The position numbers were made by a program, and so were the translations under genes. A stretch of 64,000 nucleotides of DNA from Diploptera punctata (lineage: Eukaryota > Arthropoda > Insecta > Blattodea > Blaberidae), in NCBI GenBank assembly GCA_030220185.1, contig JASPKZ010008352.1:1-64000 (forward strand), given 5' to 3'. The number at the start of each line of letters is the position of its first letter. Positions within the stretch are counted from its first letter, which is position 1. Shown one piece after another: positions 1-12,200 of this stretch. Below the pieces are notes generated by a model that saw nothing but the letters and a program-made list of their open reading frames with translations, searched no databases and had not been told where the DNA came from.

Positions 1-3000
1 ATCGGATGTTGGCATTACAAATCTCGACTAGCCATCTAGATTGTCTTTTTGCAAGTTTCGATATTTTTGAAATTATGTAATTTTTTAGAAAAAATTCACT
101 CGATTTTCGAAATTTTGATTTTAATCGGATTTTTTGCATTATAAATCTCTGACTAGCCCTCTAGATTGTATTTTTGCAGTTTTCGATATTTTTGAAATTA
201 TGTAATTTTTTAGAAAAAATCCAAGGTTGCCTTGGAAAAAAATTACTTGATTTTCAAAATTTTGATTTCAATCGGATTTTTTGCATTATAAATCTCTGAC
301 TAGCCCTCTAGATTGTATTTTTGCAGATTTCGATATTTTTGAAATTATGTAATTTTTTAGAAAAAATCCAAGGTCTTGGAAAAAAATTACTTGATTTTCA
401 AAATTTTGATTTTAACCGGATTTTTTGCATTATAAATCTCTGACTAGCCCTCTAGATTGTATTTTTGCAGTTTTCGATATTTTTGAAATTATGTAATTTT
501 TTAGAAAAAATCCAAGGTTATATAGCCTTGGAAAAAAATTACTTGATTTTCAAAATTTAGATTTTAATCGGATTTTTTGCATTACAAATCTCTGACTAGC
601 CCTCTAGATTGTATTTTTGCAGTTTTCGATATTTTTGAAATTATGTAATTTTTTAGAAAAATTCCAAGGTTATAGCCTTTGAAAAAAAATAACTCGATTT
701 TCGAAATTTTGATTTTAATCGGATTTTTTGCATTATAAATCTCTGACTAGCCCTCTCTAGATTGTATTTTTTGCAGTTTTTTCGATATTTTTTGAAATCA
801 TGTAATTTTTTAGAAAAAATCCAAGGTTATAGCCTTGGAAAAAAATTACTTGATTTTCAAAATTTGATTTTAATCGGATTTTTTGCATTATAAATCTCTG
901 ACTAGCCCTCTAGATTGTATTTTTGCAGATTTCGATATTTTTGAAATTATGTAATTTTTTAGAAAAAATCCAAGGTTATATATAGCCTTGGAAAAAAATT
1001 ACTTGATTTTCAAAATTTTGATTTTAATCGGATTTTTTGAATTATAAATCTCTGACTAGCCCTCTAGATTGTAATTTTGCAGTTTTCGATATTTTTGAAA
1101 TTATGTAATTTTTTAGAAAAAATCCAAGGTTACATATAGCCTTGGAAAAAAATTACTTGATTTTCAAAATTTTGATTTTAATCGGATTTTTTGCATTACA
1201 AATCTCTGACTAGCCCTCTAGATTGTATTTTTGCAGTTTTCGATATTTTTGAAATTATGTAATTTTTTAGAAAAAATCCAAGGTTATATAGCCTTGGAAA
1301 AAAATTACTTGATTTTCAAAATTTTGATTTTAATCGGATTTTTTGCATTATAAATCTCTGACTAGCCCTCTAGATTGTATTTTTGCAGTTTTCGATATTT
1401 TTGAAATTATGTAATTTTTTAGAAAAAATCCAAGGTTATAGCCTTGGAAAAAAATTACTTGATTTTCAAAATTTTGATATAAACCGGATTTTTTGCATTA
1501 TAAATCTCTGACTAGCCCTCTAGATTCTATTTTTGCAGTTTTCGATATTTTTGAAATTATGTAATTTTTTAGAAAAAATCCAAGGTTATAGCCTTGGAAA
1601 AAAATTACTTGATTTTCAAAATTTTGATTTCAACCGGATTTTTTGCATTATAAATCTCTGACTAGCCCTCTAGATTGTATTTTTGCAGTTTTCGATATTT
1701 TTGAAATTATGTAATTTTTTAGAAAATTCCAAGGTTATAGCCTTGGAAAAAAATAACTCGATTTTCAAAATTTTGATTGTAATCGGATTTTTTGCATTAT
1801 AAATCTCTGACTAGCCCTCTAGATTGTATTTTTGCAGTTTTCGATATTTTTGAAATTATGTAATTTTTTAGAAAAAATCCAGGTTTATAGCCTTGGAAAA
1901 AAATAACTTGATTTTCAAAATTTTGATTTTAACCGGATTTTTTGCATTATAAATCTCTGACTAGCCCTCTAGATTGTATTTTTGCAGTTTTCGATATTTT
2001 TTGCATTATGTTAATTTTTAGATTATTTTTTGGAAAAAAATTACTTGATTTTCAAAATTTTGATTTTAATCGGATTTTTTGCATTATAAATCTCTGACTA
2101 GCCCTCTAGATTGTATTTTTGCAGTTTTCGATATTTTTGAAATTATGTAATTTTTTAGAAAAAATCCAAGGTTATAGCCTTGGAAAAAAATTACTTGATT
2201 TTCAAAATTTTGATTTTAACCGGATTTTTTGCATTATAAATCTCTGACTAGCCCTCTAGATTGTATTTTTGCAGTTTTCGATATTTTTGAAATTATGTAA
2301 TTTTTTAGAAAAAATCCAAGGTTATAGCCTTGGAAAAAAATAACTCGATTTTCAAAATTTTGATTTTAATCGGATTTTTTGCATTACAAATCTCTGACTA
2401 GCCCTCTAGATTGTATTTTTGCAGTTTTCGATATTTTTGAAATTATGTAATTATGTAATTTTCGAAATTTTGATTTTAATCGGATTTTTTGCATTATAAA
2501 TCTCTGACTAGCCCTCTAGATTGTATTTTTGCAGTTTTCGATATTTTTGAAATTATGTAATTTTTTAGAAAAAATCCAAGGCCTTGGAAAAAAATTACTT
2601 GATTTTCAAAATTTTGATTTTAATCGGATTTTTTGCATTATAAATCTCTGACTAGCCCTCTAGATTGTATTTTTGCAGTTTTCGATATTTTTGAAATTAT
2701 GTAATTTTTTAGAAAAATTCCAAGGTTATAGCCTTGGAAAAAAATAACTCGATTTTCGAAATTTTGATTTTAATCGGATTTTTTGCATTATAAATCTCTG
2801 ACTAGCCCTCTAGATTGTATTTTTGCAGTTTTCGATATTTTTGAAATTATGTAATTTTTTAGAAAAAATCCAAGGTTATAGCCTTGGAAAAAATTACTTG
2901 ATTTTCAAAATTTTGATTTCAATCGGATTTTTTGCATTATAAATCTCTGACTAGCCCTCTAGATTGTATTTTTGCAGATTTCGATATTTTTGAAATTATG

Positions 3001-4930
3001 TAATTTTTTAGAAAAAATCCAAGGTTATAGCCTTGGAAAAAAATTACTTGATTTTCAAAATTTTGATTTCAACCGGATTTTTTGCATTATAAATCTCTGA
3101 CTAGCCCTCTAGATTGTATTTTTGCAGTTTTCGATATTTTTGAAATTATGTAATTTTTTAGAAAATTCCAAGGTTATAGCCTTGGAAAAAATAACTCGAT
3201 TTTCAAAATTTTGATTGTAATCGGATTTTTTGCATTATAAATCTCTGACTAGCCCTCTAGATTGTATTTTTGCAGTTTTCGATATTTTTGAAATTATGTA
3301 ATTTTTTAGAAAAAAATCCGAGGTTATAGCCTTGGAAAAAAATAACATGATTTTCAAAATTTTGATTTTAACCGGATTTTTTGCATTATAAATCTCTGAC
3401 TAGCCCTCTAGATTGTATTTTTGCAGTTTTCGATATTTTTGAAATTATGTTAATTTTTAGATAATTTTTTGGAAAAAAATTACTTGATTTTCAAAATTTT
3501 GATTTTAATCGGATTTTTTGCATTATAAATCTCTGACTAGCCCTCTAGATTGTATTTTTGCAGTTTTCGATATTTTTGAAAAAAAATTACTTGATTTTCA
3601 AAATTTTGATTTTAACCGGATTTTTTGCATTATAAATCTCTGACTAGCCCTCTAGATTGTATTTTTGCAGTTTTCGATATTTTTGAAATTATGTAATTTT
3701 TTAGAAAAAATCCAAGGTTATAGCCTTGGAAAAAAATAACTCGATTTTCAAAATTTTGATTTTAATCGGATTTTTTGCATTACAAATCTCTGACTAGCCC
3801 TCTAGATTGTATTTTTGCAGTTTTCGATATTTTTGAAATTATGTAATTATGTAATTTTCGAAATTTTGATTTTAATCGGATTTTTTGCATTATAAATCTC
3901 TGACTAGCCCTCTAGATTGTATTTTTGCAGTTTTTGATATTTTTGAAATTATGTAATTTTTTAGAAAAAATGCAAGGCCTTGGAAAAAAATTACTTGATT
4001 TTCAAAATTTTGATTTCAATCGGATTTTTTGCATTATAAATCTCTGACTAGCCCTCTAGATTGTATTTTTGCAGTTTTCGATATTTTTGAAATTATGTAA
4101 TTTTTTAGAAAAAATCCAAGGTTATAGCCTTGGGAAAAAATAACTCGATTTTCAAAATTTTGATTGTAATCGGATTTTTTGCATTATAAATCTCTGACTA
4201 GCCCTCTAGATTGTATTTTTGCAGTTTTCGATATTTTTGAAATTATGTAATTTTTTAAAAAAAATCCAAGGTTATAGCCTTGGAAAAAAATTACTTGATT
4301 TTCAAAATTTTGATTTCAATCGGATTTTTTGCATTATAAATCTCTGACTAGCCCTCTAGATTGTATTTTTGCAGTTTTCGATATTTTTGAAATTATGTAA
4401 TTTTTTAGAAAAAATCCAAGGTTATAGCCTTGGAAAAAAATAACTCGATTTTCAAAATTTTGATTGTAATAGGATTTTTTGCATTATAAATCTCTGACTA
4501 GCCCTCTAGATTGTATTTTTGCAGTTTTCGATATTTTTGAAATTATGTAATTTTTAAGAAAAATTCCTTGGAAAAAAATAACTCGATTTTCGAAATTTTG
4601 ATTTTAATCGGATTTTTTGCATTATAAATCTCTGACTAGCCCTCTAGATTGTATTTTTGCAGTTTTCGATATTTTTGAAATTATGTAATTTTTTAGAAAA
4701 AATCCAAGGTTGCCTTGGAAAAAAATTACTTGATTTTCAAAATTTTGATTTCAATCGGATTTTTTGCATTATAAATCTCTGACTAGCCCTCTAGATTGTA
4801 TTTTTGCAGATTTCGATATTTTTGAAATTATGTAATTTTTTAGAAAAAATCCAAGGTTTATAGCCTTGGAAAAAAATTACTTGATTTTCAAAATTTTGAT
4901 TTTAATCGGATTTTTTGCATTATAAATCCC
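1..4930. repeat. Tandem satellite array, unit about 144-152 bp
   Basis: About 33 head-to-tail copies of an AT-rich monomer containing the anchors CTCTGACTAGCCCTCTAGATTG, TTTTTGCAG(T/A)TTTCGATATTTTTG and a CCAAGG-TTATAG-CCTTGG hairpin. Anchors at 151, 298, 442 and 594 show units of 147, 144 and 152 bp. The first monomer is already divergent, and the array continues off the left edge. Length differences come mainly from the A-run and the hairpin loop (TTATAG, TTATATAG, TATATATAG or lost). No ORF. Confidence 0.97.
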
Positions 4931-5215
4931 GGACACACCCTCTGGAAAGTATTTTTGGAGTTTTTGAAATTTCTAAAATTGACATTTTTTTGGAAAAATA
5001 CCAAGACTATAGCCTTGGAATATTCAATTTTGATATTCTGGATTTAGACCAGATTTATGCATTATAAATCCCGGACACACCCTCTAGATAGTATTTATGC
5101 AGTTTTTGAAATTTTGAAAATGTTGACATTTTTTGGAAAAACACCAAGACTACAACCTTGTAAACTCAATTTTGAAACTTTGGATTTGGACCGGATTTTT
5201 TGCATTATAAATCCC
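4931..5215. repeat. Decayed edge of the satellite array
   Basis: Two to three strongly diverged monomers still show the GCATTATAAATC anchor near 4917, 5054 and 5202, but read ATCCCGGACACACCCTCT where the core has CTCTGACTAGCCC. Higher divergence at an array edge is what reduced homogenisation would produce. The array stops abruptly at LINE sequence near 5216. Confidence 0.85.
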
Positions 5216-5219
5216 GGAC

Positions 5220-5530
5220 AGAGGTTCTAGCTTATTAATACCATTGAGTTGTAGGCCTTCCTCATCCTCTAAAGATTTGATGGCATGCTCTAGTACAAAA
5301 TTAAATAGTAGAGGAGATAGTGCATCTCCTTACTTCAACCCATTCTGGATTTTAAAGGTGTCCGAAACTATTTGCCTACACGCACCCTACTCTTTGTGCC
5401 ATTTAGAGACATTCGTGTAAGTCTTAACTTTTTAGGAATTCCGAACTCCAGCAGGATACTATATAACTTGTCCCTCTTAATTGAATCATATGCTTTTTTG
5501 AAGTCTACATATAGTTGATTATTTAATCTA
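5220..5530 (-). pseudogene. LINE reverse transcriptase fragment (palm)
   Basis: Minus-strand reading gives YVDFKKAYDSIKRDKLYSIL (RT motif A with catalytic D), LEFGIPKKL, then after a frameshift NGLK-stop-GDALSPLLFNFVLE (motif B region) and EEGLQLNGI. The frameshift near 5370 and a TAA for the expected Q make it dead. It abuts the satellite and is truncated before the YADD motif. Non-LTR type; clade not resolved. Confidence 0.8.
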
Positions 5531-5639
5531 TTAAAATTGTAATTATATATTCTAATTTCTCCCATAAAACTTATATAGACATGTGCTAGATAATATATAT
5601 TTTTATTTCCTTTATTTTGAGTGTTAGAGAGCAAATTAC

Positions 5640-6170
5640 ATTTTCTTACATGTTGAAAGGTAAAACCATTATTCGACCAATGAAAATGCAGTTATACATC
5701 TGATTTGTTTATATTACAATTGGAACTTAACTCGGTCCTCACATGCTGGAGGTTCCAGACAAAAAGAGACATCTGTCCTCCAGGATAACTGGGAGTTGGT
5801 CATAGAGCTAACAACCCACCACCGTGAAACCTCAATTGTTACAAAATTCCAACCTCAACTTTGGAATGGAGGATGCCAGGGCCCAAGTTGGATAGAGCCA
5901 TAGGATGGATGGAATGTACAGGCTGTTAGGCTTGCATATAACTATGCAGTGTAGAATAGATGTAAAGAAACACAATAATAATGTGTATAAAGTTTTTATC
6001 ACACTGTAGGAAGTACAGAGATTAAAAGTTAATGTCTTCTTATTTACTCTGTATAAGTTATTTTCCACCACACTGACATGGACACGCGCGCACATGCACA
6101 CACACACACACACACATACACACACTCTCACTCATCAGATTAATATTTAAATATGTTACAAACTTCTTTT
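5640..6170. other. TMEM87 3'-flanking region with degenerate repeat and CA tract
   Basis: Probably the 3' UTR and downstream DNA of TMEM87. It holds a (CA)n tract at 6096-6124 that makes low-complexity peptides on the minus strand. A block at 5728-5900 looks like a dispersed-element leader, but I cannot place its family. No coding region is supported. Confidence 0.45.
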
Positions 6171-6174
6171 GTTT

Positions 6175-6216
6175 CTACTGCATCTTGGAGACTTCAAACT
6201 TTGTAGTCATTATTTC
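6175..6216 (-). CDS. TMEM87A: TMEM87 terminal exon with stop codon
   Basis: 42 nt: acceptor GTTTACAG, then [13 protein letters not shown] and TAG (6177-6175). This matches the family end (E-R-M-x-T-x-F-E-x-S-K-M). It defines the 3' end of the coding region. The 3' UTR must run below 6175 into degenerate LINE sequence; the nearest exact AATAAA on the minus strand that I see is at about 5602-5616, so the 3' UTR may be near 570 nt. That poly(A) guess is weak. Confidence 0.9.
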   Translation of the reverse strand, partial: EIMTTKFEVSKMQ

Positions 6217-9200
6217 CTGTAAACAGAATAAGAACAATAATATGAATAATCAATTATTAATGTTTTTATTATTAATTTAACACTTCTCACTTAAGGATAA
6301 ATTATAAAATAAAAATAAAGTTAAAATATGTTAGTGCCGTCGTCCTCAACTTTTAAAAAATATATGTATGCTTTTTTGTCTGTAGGCCTCTCAGAATCTC
6401 TATTCCATCAGCAGGTCTTTCTTCGCTACATTTATTCTCAATGCTGGTCTTAATGAAGTGTTGTCTCAGACAACAGAGCATACATATATTTTTTTTAAAA
6501 GTTGAGGGTGATGGCACTAACCTAAGGTACATATTTTAACTTTATTTTTATTTTATGACTATCCACCTCAACGGTCTTAAACAATGAATTTTATTAGTAT
6601 TGAGGATAAATTATATTTGAAGAAAAATTTTTCTCTTCAAATATAATCAATCATTGAATTAATCAGAGTTTACAACTCATAATTTGTATCTTTTCCAGGA
6701 CTAGTTTAAATTATTTTCTTTTATTTACTTACATATTATTACAATCCATTGAACTATTATAGGAAATATGGCTATGAGGTTTAAATTTAAAACAAAATTC
6801 TTTTATCTCAGCTTATATCCTGTCTTCTAATTAGACCAGTTTTGTAACCTTGTCACGTAATATTGAAGATGTAACCACAAGGTTACGAAACTGGTCTAAT
6901 TAGAAAAAAGGATATGATGTGAGGTAAAAAGAATTATATTTTAACACTTTGTCCAGTGGTGGTACTAATACCACAGCATTTAAATGGCACTTAAGCCAGA
7001 GAAAATTAAATCCCTCGGCATGCCTGTGCCAGCAGATTTATAGGGGTGTTTTTCTGAACCAGAAAACACCCCTGTAAATCTGCCTGCACAGGCATGCCGA
7101 GGGATTTAATTTTCTCCAGCTTCAGTGTCATTTAAATGCTGTGATACTAGTACCACTGCAGGACTCAATGTTTTACCTGAGGTGTATCAAGTTTAATAAA
7201 TTAATGAGTCATTTTAACATCTTACCTCATATTTCATGTTTTTCAAACACGGTAACTATAGTTTTCAAATGATCTTGTCATTCATTTTCAACCGCCATTA
7301 TGACTACCGGATATTCATTGGAATCTCCCTCTATAACATTGCCATCTGGTGTTGATTTGACGAACTTCGAGATATCGTTCCCAATTTTAACTTTGAATAT
7401 ATCAAGTTTAATTACAATATATACAATTTTAAACAGATCAGTCTTGAAGTGTATTGTAGATGGATTTCAAGCTGGTTATGTTGAATGGTTCAAGTGGTAT
7501 TTCAGCACCTGCTGAAGTGGGAGACTTCATAATACTACAGGCCTTTTTCTGAAGAGTAGTGCGCACTCTATCATGAAATGATGTGCTGTTTGGTCTGCTT
7601 TTTTCAGCACAGTTGCAAAGTGGTAAGGAAGCCCTGTTAATTCTATGAAGAACATCTGTAATGATGGACACTTATTATTTTGAAAAGAAAAATTAATGCC
7701 TGAACTGAGATTTGAATCCAATACCTCTGCTAGTGTGCATTACCCAATCCAGGGCTTCTGATACAACTGTTTATTTTTCTTTCTTAATATTTTCTTTCTT
7801 ATTCTTATCGTCCAAGGCAGATAGCCGTCGTTACCAATTCTACACAACTTTAATCAATATTTCTGAAATAGTCCATCGCTGCAGCCGGGACAGTTTTTCT
7901 GGGCGAAGTTTTCATCGGGGTTTTTCCTCACCTGTACGACAAATGTCAGGAAAACTTTAAGGCCCAAACGGTCCCCAAAATCATATGGCCATCGCAATCA
8001 TCATCATTCATATTCATCTTAGATTAAGCTTAGGATTAGGGACTCTACTGGCGCATCATTATCATCATCATCATCATCACCCATCATATCATCGGGGCAA
8101 CGTAACCCCGCCTTCCAGGCACCCAACCTCAGAACTGGATTACAAGTACGCCATACCAGAAGAGAACACCAGGAATGCCGAAAGATAACCTGGGGCATTT
8201 GAAAAAAAAAAAATTCTGAAATACATTATAATCACAATTGAAGTTATGTAGTAGAATTAAAAAAATATATAAGTACTGATATATCAGTCTTCCTCAATTA
8301 AAGTGGATTTTTGTATAAAAAACTTTGTCAATTAGTTAAAACCATGTAGGCCTTTTAGAACATCTTCCATCTTTGGTATGTTATTTGATACTGATATTTG
8401 TGTATAAATTGTATAATGGGTTTAGGTTATACCACATACCTGAATCTGTAACACAATTTATATGCAAACATCGGTACCAAATGGCATGTTGAAGATGAAA
8501 CATGTTCTGAAAGGCTTACATGGTTTTAACTAATTGACAAAGTTTTTTTAAACAAAACTCTATTTTCATTGATGAAGAGTGATATATCACGTACTTTAAT
8601 ATTTAAAAAAAAAAATTACAACTTTTATAGCAGTAAAGATTAATATTACGATGTTTACTGTTATAAAGTTATGTAAAATTCTCATTAAAATGTCTTGTAG
8701 AATTAGAAGCTGTCAGATGGTAGCAGCAGCTATCTGCCTTGGACGATAAGAGAATTTTATATGAAGAAAGAAAAATTAATAGTTGCATCAAAAGTCCTGG
8801 AGAATGTAATGGATAGCACGCTAGTGTACAAAGCTAGAGGTCTTGGGTTAAAATCCTGGTTCAGGCATTAATTTTTCTTTTTGAAATAATGATCTTCCAT
8901 GATTCAATAAGAACTGCATAAACAAAGTTTGGCCAGAGCTGTAGGGAGTCTCTGAAAAATAGTGGTTATGAACAGTTGTGTGTGGGCTGCAATTTCAAAG
9001 TTCATATAAGTTGAATTCCAGATTATTGTATAGTGATTCTTCAGTAACTGCTTTACTCTGTTCAATGGAATTTGGTTGTAATTTATGGTGGTTTTGTAGC
9101 TTGCAACTCTTTTGGCAGATAGTCAGACATTTAATTTCCTTGTAGTCCATTAAGTTCTTTAACCCAATGGAAGTTGATTGTGGTGTAACTGGTATTCTAT

Positions 9201-12200
9201 ATCTCTCAGTAGGTTGACTGATAAACCCACAAATTAATTTTTTTCTATGGGAATTTCAAAATTATTTTGTCTATGTATTTATGGATGAAAATTTAGTCCT
9301 AAACTGTGAGTTCTTTAGATTTAATGAATGAGTTGGAGAAAATGCTTTAACATCTCATTTCATAAAGTTGTGTGTCTTCATGATACCGGTTTCAAAAGCA
9401 ATACTATACTTTTGAAACCGGTATCGTGAAGACATGCAACTTTATGAGGTGAGATGTTGAAGCATTTTCTCCAACTCATTCGTTAATGTAAATATCTCAT
9501 AGTGTTTCCTCCCACTGTAATTTTAATTAAATTCTTTAGATTTCCTTGATCGTTTTATTAAATTTGTTTTTACTTCAATTCTGTGCTTTTCTGAGCAAGC
9601 ATGAGCAGCTACTGCTAATCTTTCTACTCCCTCATATTTTACATTCCTAAAATATTCCTTCATTTTTGTCTTTAAGTTTCTTTTTGTTTTTTCTTGAATC
9701 TCTAGTGTTATCATCAGAAGCTAACCCACTTGGCAATGCAGACATACGCTCTCCTTATATTTTCAATGATTTTATTTCAATTTGTCACTTATATTAAAGG
9801 ACAAATTAATATTTTAAGAGACGATCTTGAAGATTTTTGGATTGTAGGCAAGGGTCATGAGGTTTGTAGTTCCCCGACGTTTTGCCAGAGACTGCATCTG
9901 GCATCCTCAAGGGTTGTCTTGAGACTGGCAATTTTGTCCACTGTCTGTCCTATTTATATGTTCACCGCGATGTGTTCGTAAGTTATATCTGCCTTCTGAT
10001 TGGTCAGTGGTGAACGTATAAATATGACAGACAGTGGACAAAATTGCCAGTCTCAAGAAACCCTTGAGGATGCCAGACGCAGTCTCTGGCAAAACGTTGG
10101 GAAACTACAAACCTCACGACCATGGCCTACAACCCGAAAATCTTCAAGATCATCATAGCAACTCTGGCCGTGAAAGTCTACGTCAATACAATATTTTAAG
10201 AGAATTTTTTTTTTTTGCCTAAACTGGGATATGAACCCAGAATCTCTGGATCCCATTCTAGTGCTTTCTCCGTTAAACTATCTAGACTTTAAATTAGGGA
10301 GAAATTGTTCTCTTACTTATACAATCCTTTACACTTGAACTCCATACATTCCTATCGATAGATGTTTTCCAATCATCCCCTGCATATTGAACTTTTTTAG
10401 GAATAAATCACCATGAGGTTTAATTTAATCATCCCCTGTATAATTTACCTCTATCAAATCATGGTAATGTTATTCTCTAACATCATTCTTGACCTACCTA
10501 CTGGGAATTTTTCTTCTGGTTTTTCTACAAGGAGTTTACACTCCTCTCTTTCATTCTCAATCATACCTCATGTCCTGCCCTTTGCAGTCTATCAAGACTT
10601 AAATGTTATTAACACATCTGATTTCCTGTAAAGATCATCAATATGCAAGTCTTCACTATTCACTTGCTAGTTCATGCTTTTTAGACCAAACATTTTCCTA
10701 AGGACTTTATTCTCAAATACTTATAATTAGATCTCCGTGAAATTCGCAAGTTGCGATAATGCAAAATGCTCTAATTTTGTTATTTTCTTGTACCATTTCT
10801 TAACTCCACTTCCCATAACCTTAAAAAAAGCATTTATGAATCGCAAAATATTGCAAAATCCTATGATAATGCAAAATAACACTGAAATTTAAAATTTTCA
10901 ACGAATTCCAGAGATTTTTTTGCTCTATTCACGAAATTTTCATAGTGCATTTTTAAACTACCATATCTGCTTCCTCCATGCATTCTTGCAAAGGGAAATG
11001 GTTGCAACAGTGGTAATATTTTTTGTCCTCCTCATGCTCAAATATAGTCTCTCCATTGATTTTAAGTTCTATGGCCAATATGAATTCCAAGAAATACGAA
11101 TTATATTAACGTGTAAGATAGGTTTTTTCCCCCTAAATTTTTGCAGACATAATTATCAATTTCATATCAATCATTATTAAGTAATGTTATGTTCAAATCT
11201 GAAGAAAATATTTCTTTACGTATAAGCAGTAACGTGAGAATAATGCAAGCACTGCCAAATTTGAATAAGCCAACAATGGACCATGAGTAATTATATCATA
11301 TTGATAAATTGCATTATTCCCAATTTAATTAAAACAGAATTTAATTACATAAACCCATTTTTTCTATTGGATTACATATCTCCGTATAACATGGATTTTT
11401 AACAAAATGTAACAAAATAAATACTGACAGTTTGAACAACAATGGCCACGCACAATTTCAATTCCCCCTCTTTCCCCCTTCAAACTTTGTTTCAATCAAC
11501 AGATTGATTCAGTGAACGTGAAATGTATACCTTGGTCAGTTTGTGTTTTACTTAAGTCTCAAGTAATTTTCATTATCATTTGTTTTTAGTTTTCTACCGA
11601 TTGTCATGTCAAAACCAAGGGTCAGCCACTCTTATGAATGAGAATGCAGAGATATTCACCATGATTGTAGTTTGCTTACAAATTAGTGACTACAATTCAA
11701 ATTTTATGAATTTTAGTGTATTAACATTGATATCAATTGTACAAGCTAATAGTTGACCTTAAACTACTGGATATATCATTCTTATTGGGTTTAATATACT
11801 AAACTAGGATTAAAGAGACTAAAATTCGCATATTTTTAGAATAACACTGCCAAATCCTCAATAACATCGAAATCTTGAAATTTTAAAAAGAATTTTCCCT
11901 AAAAATAAAACCACTTTCACGGATCTCTACTTATAATCTTTTCTCCTCTCTTAAAGTATGAGTCAAAGTAATATAACTGGAAGGATAATAGGTTTATATA
12001 TTTTTGGTTTAATTTATTTTTTAGAGAAGTTCCTGTAATGCATAATTGCATGTGTTTCCAGAATTGAGCATGTTTAAATTCTTTCTGTACCACATTTCTG
12101 TTTGCAAATGTTGCAAGGTACTTGAATTCACAAACTTCTTCAAAATTTCTCTCGTTTGTCATTATCTATCCACTTTCATTATATAATGTATTTCTATTAT

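Larger units (their letters stand above)
9815..10165. mobile_element. Inverted pair of a second hammerhead-bearing PLE end
   Basis: Long inverted repeat centred near 9985. Each arm contains CTTGAGGATGCCAGA, CAGTCTCTGGC, AAAACGT(T/C)GGG and ACTACAAACCTCA, ending GAAAATCTTCAAGATC. This end type differs from the ATGAGGTNNG-type PLEs of the window and resembles Neptune-like PLE ends (inference). Confidence 0.75.

Noticed and set aside
1..4930. CRISPR-like array
   Set aside because: The repeats are directly adjacent full monomers without unique spacers; eukaryotic satellite.
7985..8188. His-rich ORF (HHYHHHHHH)
   Set aside because: It is the (CAT)n zone of SINE S1 read in one frame.
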